Shown here piece after piece: positions 1-3,477 of a DNA stretch of 6,368 bases. A program made the position numbers and the translations under genes. The stretch spans positions 1-6,368 of the forward strand of contig WVXJ01000212.1 in the NCBI GenBank assembly GCA_011773575.1, written 5' to 3'. The stretch comes from Armatimonadota bacterium. GTDB lineage: Bacteria > Armatimonadota > Hebobacteria > Hebobacterales > WVXJ01. The notes beneath the pieces were generated by a model, which was not told where the DNA came from, did no database searches, and saw only the letters and a program-made list of their open reading frames with translations. How positions within the stretch are numbered: position 1 is the stretch's first letter; every line of letters begins with the position of its first letter.

Positions 1-132
1 CGCGGCCGCCACGATCAACTCGCCGAAGCCAGCCCGCTCTACCGCGGCCTCTATGAGCGCCGGTTCCAGCCGGAGACGGAAGATGCGAGAGTTGAGCGTT
101 CAGAGTTGAGAGTTGAGGGGAAAGACCAGTGA
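1..132 (+). CDS. C-terminal end of an ABC exporter ATPase (MsbA-like family), 5' truncated by window
   Basis: Frame 1 is open from the first base to TGA at 130-132 and gives the last 43 residues of a protein. The first ~23 residues (GRHDQLAEASPLYRGLYERR, then FQP) match the typical end of ABC exporter nucleotide-binding domains, where a Gly-x-His-(D/E)-x-Leu motif is followed by a Tyr-x-x-Leu-Tyr helix just after the H-loop region. Such proteins are inner-membrane exporters driven by ATP hydrolysis. The nearby lpxD makes an MsbA-type lipid A flippase attractive, but the substrate cannot be read from this fragment. The final ~15 residues (ARVERSELRVEGKDQ) are unlike the family and are encoded largely by a 7-bp tandem repeat at 87-118, so the natural C-terminus appears extended or replaced by repeat DNA. 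Confidence is good for the family and low for the specific gene. Confidence 0.72.
   Translation, partial: RGRHDQLAEASPLYRGLYERRFQPETEDARVERSELRVEGKDQ
87..118 (+). repeat. Degenerate 7-bp tandem repeat inside the 3' end of the ABC gene
   Basis: Successive heptamers read GAGAGTT (87-93), GAGCGTT (94-100), CAGAGTT (101-107), GAGAGTT (108-114), then a partial GAGG. The array lies in the coding frame just before the TGA at 130 and encodes the atypical tail of the exporter. A related heptamer array starts at the STAND gene stop codon (2963-2996), so this is a dispersed family rather than a local accident. Confidence 0.8.
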
Positions 133-145
133 TTCTCAGCGCAAA

Positions 146-176
146 TCCTACTTCGCACAGCGCGTGCTTCGTAGGA
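146..176. repeat. Symmetric hairpin 13 bp after the ABC gene stop; possible terminator
   Basis: TCCTAC (146-151) pairs with GTAGGA (171-176) and GCAC (155-158) with GTGC (164-167), separated by a symmetric 3x3 internal loop (TTC facing TTC). It begins 13 bases after the exporter stop codon, so it could protect or end that transcript. There is no following T-run, so it is not a classical intrinsic terminator and may simply be a REP-like element. Confidence 0.5.
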
Positions 177-302
177 CAAGGGACGCAGACGCTTGCCCGC
201 CGTAGTCCGCCAAAGAAGTGTGGTGGACGAAGGCGGTGCTTGCCCTTCGTAGCCTCTTGTCCGCCATAGCCTTGTGCGACGGCGGATGGCGGAGGAGGGT
301 AG

Positions 303-348
303 GGCGGGGTCTCCGTTTATGGTGAGCGGAGTCGAACCGCGCCCCGCC
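303..348. repeat. Nested palindrome: 66-bp-family head interrupted by a second repeat
   Basis: GGCGGGG (303-309) and CCCCGCC (342-348) are the two arms seen in the hairpin of the 66-bp element, but here 26 bases (316-341) replace the short loop sequence. The inserted segment, read on the minus strand, resembles the repeats at 3147-3180 and 3198-3229 (shared words CGACTC/CGGCTC, GCTCA and ATAAAC). CTCCG (311-315) and CGGAG (327-331) give an inner stem. The simplest reading is one small repeat inserted into another. Confidence 0.6.
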
Positions 349-358
349 GGGTCCGCAG

Positions 359-424
359 TTGTAGGGCGGGGTCTCCGAGTCCCGCCGAAAGGTTAATTGT
401 AGGGCGGGTGCGCCCGCGCCCGCC
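359..424 (+). repeat. 66-bp dispersed repeat, left copy (plus orientation)
   Basis: This segment aligns without gaps to the reverse complement of 3335-3400, with 5 differences in 66 positions by eye. It contains two hairpin units joined by GAAAGGTTAATTGTA: the first has GGCGGG and CCCGCC arms around a TCTCCG core, the second has GGCGGG and CCCGCC arms around a GCGC-rich core. The structure resembles paired REP/BIME palindromes. The two copies face each other across the STAND gene. Confidence 0.85.
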
Positions 425-578
425 GTATTCTCTGCATCTTTGCGCCTTTGCGGTTAGTCCCTCATAGGACGGGCCCCCGCCGGTTATTTCCCGGCACCTC
501 TCCACTCCACAGCAGGAAGCAAGCCCACGAACGCAGAAACCAGTGCTGGATAGGTGCTGCACAGGTCAACACTGGTAG

Positions 579-599
579 GGCATGGGCTTGCCCCATGCC
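579..599. repeat. Perfect 8-bp palindromic hairpin
   Basis: GGCATGGG (579-586) and CCCATGCC (592-599) are exact inverted arms with a 5-base loop CTTGC. It is intergenic and is not followed by a T-run, so it is best described as a small palindromic dispersed repeat. No second copy occurs in this window. Confidence 0.6.
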
Positions 600-615
600 A
601 CAATCAACGGGACAT

Positions 616-669
616 GACAGGAGGCAAGTCGCCGACGCTCCATAGCTATGGCGACGGAGCGCTCCTGTC
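616..669. repeat. Compound palindromic repeat with an apparent 32-bp nested insertion
   Basis: GACAGGAG (616-623) pairs with CTCCTGTC (662-669), and CGCTCC (636-641) pairs with GGAGCG (656-661). A perfect palindrome CATAGCTATG lies at 641-650. The outer part matches the short hairpin at 3266-3289: AGGAGGCAAG followed directly by GCTCCTGTCC there, but here separated by 32 bases (629-660). That insert is itself an imperfect palindrome. The element ends about 50 bases before the STAND start codon and could also influence its leader. Confidence 0.6.
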
Positions 670-676
670 CTACGAA

Positions 677-682
677 TATAAC
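677..682 (+). promoter_or_regulatory. Candidate -10 box for the STAND gene
   Basis: TATAAC at 677-682 matches five of six bases of the sigma-70 -10 consensus and lies in the only AT-rich patch (671-710) upstream of the start at 721. The region 17 bases upstream is a poor -35 match, so this is a weak or activator-dependent promoter at best. AAAAGG at 708-713, seven bases before the GTG, is the likely ribosome binding site. Confidence 0.25.
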
Positions 683-720
683 GTCTTATTCGGCAAATAT
701 CAGCAGTAAAAGGCTGAACC

Positions 721-936
721 GTGAGAAGATGGTTAGCTCGTTGGGGATGGGTCGTACTACTTGTGGCGGCCGCGGTAACGGGTTGGTGGTGGCTGCCTCC
801 ACTTCTAAGCATCGTAGTAGATAACCCTAACAGGGTCGAGGCGCTGACCAAGGTAGTGCAGTTAATCCTCGGACTGCTGGGTATCGCGAAACTGTGCGTC
901 GAACTCCTGCGTATCCTGAGGTCGCCACCGCCGTAG
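721..936 (+). CDS. Two-helix membrane N-terminal segment of an amber-interrupted STAND protein
   Basis: GTG start at 721 follows AAAAGG with a 7-base gap; an in-frame TGA at 715-717 blocks any longer start. The 71 residues are Arg/Trp-rich at the N-terminus (MRRWLARWGW), then hydrophobic at ~10-33 (helix 1, including WWWLPP) and ~43-65 (helix 2, QLILGLLGIAKLCVELL), with a short polar loop DNPNRVEAL between. It ends RSPPP followed by TAG at 934-936. It is in the same frame as the NB-ARC/TPR open frame downstream, with no stop in between, so it is almost certainly the N-terminal membrane anchor or effector part of that protein. As a stand-alone 71-residue product it would be a small membrane protein of unknown function. 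I recognise no named family. Confidence 0.6.
   Translation: MRRWLARWGWVVLLVAAAVTGWWWLPPLLSIVVDNPNRVEALTKVVQLILGLLGIAKLCVELLRILRSPPP
934..936 (+). other. In-frame TAG splitting the STAND reading frame
   Basis: This is codon 72 counted from the GTG at 721. Downstream codons 73-181 stay open with no ATG, GTG or TTG, and they encode conserved family sequence. A single base change (for example CAG or TGG to TAG) would explain it. TAG also ends lpxD at a normal length here, which argues against genome-wide amber recoding. Confidence 0.85.
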
Positions 937-1263
937 AAGCGGCCATTCAAAGATATTCCTAATATTTACGCTGGGGGAGACGTCATTATCATCATAGGCC
1001 CAGATGGCATCAGGGCAGGGGGAGATGTCCAGATCGGCGGTATCAGCACGCGTGGGCCGGTTGGCAATCAAGTCGTCGGCGGAGACAAAACGACCATTGT
1101 TGAAGGTAATCTTGTCCAGGGAGACAAGAAACCCGTTAAACGCCATCTGGTCAAGGGGCCTAAGATCACCTACGCGACGCTGCCCCTCTCCGTCACCGCG
1201 CTTCACCAACTGCCTCCGCCGCCGGGGGATTTTACGGGGCGGGAGGCTGAACTTAAGGACCTG

Positions 1264-2964
1264 ATGGAGGCGGTGCAGAAGGGTGGAGTCACCATTTCCG
1301 GCCTGCAGGGCGCGGGTGGGATCGGCAAGACCGCGCTGGCTTTGAAATTGGCCGAGCAATTGAGGGATTCTTACCCTGATGCCCAGTTCTTCCTGGATTT
1401 GAAAGGGACAACTGAGCCGCTCACGCCCGCACAGGCGATGGCCCATATCATACGCGGCTTTCTTCACCGAGATACCAAACTTCCCGATGATGAGGCCCAG
1501 TTGAGCGCGTTATATTGTTCTGTGCTAGATGGCAAGCGCGCGCTTTTGCTGATGGATAATGCCGCCAGTCGTGAACAGGTGGAGCCTCTCATCCCGCCTG
1601 AGGGATCTGTTCTCCTGGTTACCTCCCGCCAACATTTCACTCTACCCGGCCTCTTTCCTAAGAACCTGGATATTCTGCCTCCAGAGGATGCCCGCGCCTT
1701 GCTGCTCAGAATTGCCCCCAGAATCGGAGACTCTGCGGACAAGATCGCCAAAGTCTGCGGATATTTGCCGCTGGCCCTAAGGCTGGCAGGCTACGCGCTA
1801 GCGGAGAAGCGCACCATGAGTCCGGCGGATTATGTGAAGCGGTTAGAGAAGGCCGGGGGCGCGGTGGAATTGATTGAGCCCTTCCTGAATCCAAGTTATC
1901 GATTGCTCAATCGGAAGATGCAGAACTTATGGCGGATGCTGGCAGTTTTTCCTGGTACGTTCAATAGCCTGGCGGCGGCTGCGGTGTGGAAGATTCCGCC
2001 AGAGAAGGCGGAAGATGCGCTCAACACACTCATATCCTACAGCCTGGTGGAGTGTGATGAAACAACCGGCCGCTGTCACCTGCATGACCTGGTGCGAGAT
2101 TTCGCTGAAACGAAGTTGAGCGAAAGCGAGCGCGAAGAGGCCGGGCGTCGCCATGCGGAGCATTATAAGGATGTGCTGGCTGTTGCGGGCGATCTCTACC
2201 TGAAGGGTGGCAAGGAGATGATGGCTGGGCTGGCGCTCTTCGATGTGGAGAGAAGGAATATCGTGGCAGGACAGGCCTGGGCCGCGGCCCACTGGAAGGA
2301 AGATGATGCTGCGGCGAGATTGTGCAGTTACTATCCTGGTGCCGCGGATTTGCTCGAGCTGCGCCGACATCCGAGCGCGCGCGTCGCCTGGCTGGAGACT
2401 GCGCTGGAGGCGGCGCGACGCTTGAGAGATCGAGCGGCCGAGAGCAGACACCTTGGCAACCTGGGCATTGCCTACAGACAGTTGGGCAAGCCCGACCGTG
2501 CCATCGAGTGCTTTGCACAGACTCTGACTATTCATCGCGAGGTGGGTGATCGCTTGGGTGAAGGCCTGGATCTGGGCAACCTGGGCAATGCCTACCTGGA
2601 TTTGAAAGAGCTCGGCCGCGCCACAGAGTGCCTTGAACAACAGTTGGCGATTATGCGCGAGGTTGGTTACCGGCGAGGTGAGGGCAACGCGCTGGGTAAC
2701 CTGGGCAATGCGTACCGTAGGTTGGGCGAGAGTCGCCGCGCAATTGAGCATTATAAACAGCAGTTGCCAATTACGCGCGAGATTGGCGACCGGCGAGGTG
2801 AGGCAGCCGCGCTCTGGAACATGAGCGTGGTGCTGGATGACTTGGGGGAGAGAGATGAAGCGATTGCGAAGGCGGAGGCGGCCTTGGAGATATTTGAGCA
2901 GATAGAAGATCCGAATGCGGCCGAGGTGCGCGGGAAGTTGGAGGAGTGGAGGAAGGGAGTCTGA
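1264..2964 (+). CDS. NB-ARC/AP-ATPase domain protein with C-terminal TPRs (AfsR/STAND-like)
   Basis: The longest ATG-started frame gives 566 residues. P-loop GAGGIGKT is at 16-23, Walker B LLLMD at 94-98, a sensor-1-like VTSR at 119-122, the GLPL-type motif GYLPLAL at 166-172 and the MHD-type motif LHD at 273-275, followed by LVRDF. These are in the order expected for NB-ARC ATPases. Four TPRs of exactly 40 residues follow at 397-556 (LGNLGNAY signature). This ATG is probably not the true start: it has no good ribosome site, and it cuts off the family motif PPPPGDFTGREAEL, which lies in frame just upstream. The gap 937-1263 is open and coding-like but lacks any ATG/GTG/TTG. ATT at 985, with GGGGGAG at 973-979, is a remote alternative. 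TGA at 2962-2964 overlaps a heptamer repeat. The protein is predicted to be a nucleotide-dependent regulator or immune sensor; its ligand is unknown. Confidence 0.8.
   Translation: MEAVQKGGVTISGLQGAGGIGKTALALKLAEQLRDSYPDAQFFLDLKGTTEPLTPAQAMAHIIRGFLHRDTKLPDDEAQLSALYCSVLDGKRALLLMDNAASREQVEPLIPPEGSVLLVTSRQHFTLPGLFPKNLDILPPEDARALLLRIAPRIGDSADKIAKVCGYLPLALRLAGYALAEKRTMSPADYVKRLEKAGGAVELIEPFLNPSYRLLNRKMQNLWRMLAVFPGTFNSLAAAAVWKIPPEKAEDALNTLISYSLVECDETTGRCHLHDLVRDFAETKLSESEREEAGRRHAEHYKDVLAVAGDLYLKGGKEMMAGLALFDVERRNIVAGQAWAAAHWKEDDAAARLCSYYPGAADLLELRRHPSARVAWLETALEAARRLRDRAAESRHLGNLGIAYRQLGKPDRAIECFAQTLTIHREVGDRLGEGLDLGNLGNAYLDLKELGRATECLEQQLAIMREVGYRRGEGNALGNLGNAYRRLGESRRAIEHYKQQLPITREIGDRRGEAAALWNMSVVLDDLGERDEAIAKAEAALEIFEQIEDPNAAEVRGKLEEWRKGV
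2452..2931 (+). repeat. Four in-phase 120-bp TPR-coding repeats
   Basis: Units start at 2452, 2572, 2692 and 2812. Units 1-3 begin LGNLG(I/N)AY and end with a RE(V/I)G(D/Y)R-type segment; unit 4 is divergent (LWNMSVVLDDLGERDEAIA). Units 2 and 3 share long identical nucleotide stretches, such as CTGGGCAATGC early and CGGCGAGGTGAGG late, which suggests recent duplication or gene conversion. In STAND proteins such a superhelix usually senses the trigger, so copy number may vary between strains. Confidence 0.85.
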
Positions 2965-2996
2965 GAGTCGAGGGTCGAGAGTCAAGAGTCAAGGGC
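2963..2996 (+). repeat. Degenerate 7-bp tandem repeat at the STAND stop codon
   Basis: Heptamers GAGAGTC (2963-2969), GAGGGTC (2970-2976), GAGAGTC (2977-2983), AAGAGTC (2984-2990) and a decayed AAGGGCC follow one another. The TGA stop (2962-2964) overlaps the first unit. It is the same kind of repeat as at 87-118, also at the 3' end of a plus-strand gene. Confidence 0.8.
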
Positions 2997-3014
2997 CTGG
3001 GGTGAGGCCAGGCC
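2994..3014 (+). terminator. GC-rich stem-loop 29 bp after the STAND stop; weak terminator candidate
   Basis: GGCCTGG (2994-3000) and CCAGGCC (3008-3014) are perfect 7-bp arms around the loop GGTGAGG. Only TCTGTG follows instead of a T-run. Position just after the stop codon fits a transcript end, but termination may need Rho or may occur elsewhere. Confidence 0.35.
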
Positions 3015-3080
3015 TCTGTGCTCTCTGCGTGCCTTGGGCTGCGTAGCCTCGGCGAAGCAGGCTCTGCGGTTCAATGGACT

Positions 3081-3108
3081 GGCGGGCGCAGGCGCACCCG
3101 CCCTACAA
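3081..3108 (-). repeat. Partial copy of the 66-bp repeat family
   Basis: This 28-base segment matches 3335-3362 at 27 of 28 positions in the same orientation and corresponds to the second hairpin unit only (GGCGGG and CCCGCC arms around a GCAGGCGCA core). The first hairpin unit and the AATTAACC spacer are absent. Confidence 0.75.
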
Positions 3109-3137
3109 GGGTAAGGCTTTCGTCCGATGGACAGAAA

Positions 3138-3182
3138 GGCGGGAGTCCTTCGGCTCGGCTCAGGATAAACAAGACTCCCGCC
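3138..3182. repeat. Palindrome with perfect 10-bp arms enclosing a dispersed repeat
   Basis: GGCGGGAGTC (3138-3147) and GACTCCCGCC (3173-3182) are exact inverted arms with a 25-base centre. The centre contains the CTTCGGC...GCTCAGGATAAAC repeat also found at 3198-3229 and, inverted and diverged, at 316-341. It is palindromic DNA in a convergent intergenic region and is not followed by a T-run on either strand. Confidence 0.65.
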
Positions 3183-3197
3183 GGTGAAAGCGGTGGC

Positions 3198-3229
3198 CCT
3201 TCGGCAGGCTCAGGGTAAACGAGCTCCCG
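3198..3229 (+). repeat. Second direct copy of the CTTCGGC/GCTCAGG/TAAAC repeat
   Basis: It aligns with 3147-3180 with two single-base gaps and a few substitutions (CCTTCGGC, then GGCTCAGGGTAAACGAG, then CTCCCG). The copies begin 51 bases apart. The long perfect arms around the first copy are not preserved around this one. Confidence 0.65.
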
Positions 3230-3265
3230 CACTCCAAAGGAAACCCCCGCCCTACCCGCCTTCAA

Positions 3266-3289
3266 GGGCAGGAGGCAAGGCTCCTGTCC
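3266..3289. repeat. Short hairpin matching the outer part of 616-669
   Basis: CAGGAG (3269-3274) and CTCCTG (3281-3286) form a perfect stem around GCAAGG, extended outward by a G-T wobble and two G-C pairs. The sequence AGGAGGCAAG then GCTCCTGTCC also occurs around 618-670, where 32 bases are inserted between the halves. Confidence 0.6.
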
Positions 3290-3334
3290 AACGGGTATTG
3301 CATTGATCTGCGTGAATCTGCGGTTGCATGGGCC

Positions 3335-3400
3335 GGCGGGCGCAGGCGCACCCGCCCCACAATTAACCTTTCGGCGGGGTACGGAGACCCCGCCCTACAA
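3335..3400 (-). repeat. 66-bp dispersed repeat, right copy (minus orientation)
   Basis: Its reverse complement matches 359-424 at 61 of 66 positions without gaps. Here the first hairpin unit is perfect: GGCGGGGT (3373-3380) and ACCCCGCC (3387-3394) around ACGGAG. With the left copy it forms an inverted pair enclosing the STAND gene. Confidence 0.85.
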
Positions 3401-3423
3401 GGGCAGCCACTTTGTGGCTGTCC
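3401..3423 (-). terminator. Stem-loop after lpxD; weak terminator candidate
   Basis: CAGCCAC (3404-3410) and GTGGCTG (3414-3420) form a 7-bp stem with a TTT loop on the plus strand, extended by one G-T wobble and two G-C pairs to 3401-3423. On the lpxD transcript it starts about 54 bases after the stop and is followed by TTGTAGG, not a T-run, so intrinsic termination is uncertain. Confidence 0.35.
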
Positions 3424-3440
3424 CTGCGGATTCTTGCTTG

Positions 3441-3467
3441 AATCTGTGCAATCTGCGTAATCTGCGG
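3441..3467. repeat. 9-bp tandem repeat next to the lpxD stop
   Basis: Three units AATCTGTGC (3441-3449), AATCTGCGT (3450-3458) and AATCTGCGG (3459-3467) lie 10 bases from the lpxD stop codon. A related pair, GATCTGCGT (3305-3313) and AATCTGCGG (3315-3323), lies upstream with a 10-base offset. Confidence 0.7.
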
Positions 3468-3477
3468 ATGCGTTTCC

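Larger units (their letters stand above)
133..720. other. Gene-free repeat mosaic upstream of the STAND gene
   Basis: These 588 bases hold no convincing gene. They consist of short GC-rich palindromic elements placed end to end: a hairpin at 146-176, Tyr/Cys-free repeat DNA with several GTAGCC and TCCGCC words at 180-300, a nested element at 303-348, a 66-bp element at 359-424, a stretch with the words TTTGCGCC and TTTGCGGT at 437-456, a palindrome at 579-599 and a compound palindrome at 616-669. The final 50 bases (671-720) are distinctly more AT-rich and are the likely promoter and leader of the gene at 721. Open frames here on either strand are low-complexity Arg/Pro/Gly products of the repeats. 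Confidence 0.75.
721..2964 (+). pseudogene. Membrane-anchored NB-ARC (STAND) TPR protein, interrupted by an amber codon
   Basis: Read through the TAG, the frame has 747 sense-position codons. The order is: two membrane helices (codons 1-71), the amber (72), a Gly-Asp-rich linker (about 82-136, with GGD at 85-87, 100-102 and 120-122), a pre-P-loop motif PPPPGDFTGRE (165-175), NB-ARC ATPase (about 180-460) and TPRs (578-737). Proteins of this layout are STAND NTPases: nucleotide-controlled switches where a repeat sensor releases an N-terminal effector. Many bacterial members act in phage defence or signalling. A two-helix N-terminus would suggest a membrane-acting effector, which is inference. 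The allele may be inactive, expressed by low-level readthrough, or a sequence error. There is no frameshift and the 3' two thirds look intact, so any decay is recent. Confidence 0.6.
2965..3477. other. Gene-free repeat mosaic between the convergent STAND gene and lpxD
   Basis: These 513 bases separate two convergent genes and contain no supportable gene. They hold the heptamer array, a stem-loop, a partial 66-bp-family copy (3081-3108), a 10-bp-arm palindrome (3138-3182), two direct copies of a CTTCGGC/GCTCAGG/TAAAC repeat, a hairpin (3266-3289), the full 66-bp element in minus orientation (3335-3400), another hairpin (3401-3423) and a 9-bp tandem repeat next to the lpxD stop (3441-3467). Short open frames here encode the Pro/Ala/Glu-Gly peptides typical of translated dispersed repeats. 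Confidence 0.75.

Noticed and set aside
87..118. CRISPR-like array
   Set aside because: Repeats are 7 bp and contiguous, with no spacers; the same holds for 2963-2996 and 3441-3467.
934..936. Pyrrolysine or general amber recoding
   Set aside because: lpxD ends at TAG with a normal length, and no suppressor tRNA or pyl gene is visible in the window; local readthrough is left open.
462..950. 162-residue minus-strand open frame
   Set aside because: It is made of repeat DNA plus the antisense of the membrane segment; composition is low-complexity Arg/Ser/Thr without family features.
862..1467. 201-residue minus-strand open frame spanning the TAG region
   Set aside because: It is antisense to the STAND frame, including the conserved pre-P-loop and P-loop coding sequence; there is no ribosome site or recognisable protein.
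1927..2985. 352-residue open frame on the minus strand
   Set aside because: It lies antisense to the NB-ARC/TPR gene, whose family motifs are unmistakable on the plus strand; its own translation shows no domain features.
3071..3265. 64-residue minus-strand open frame
   Set aside because: Peptides such as YPEPAEG and LSRAEG are typical translations of dispersed intergenic repeats, and they coincide with the repeats mapped here.
359..3400. Classical insertion sequence or integron
   Set aside because: No transposase, integrase, attC-like site or clear target duplication was found; the flanking copies are REP-like palindromes rather than IS ends.
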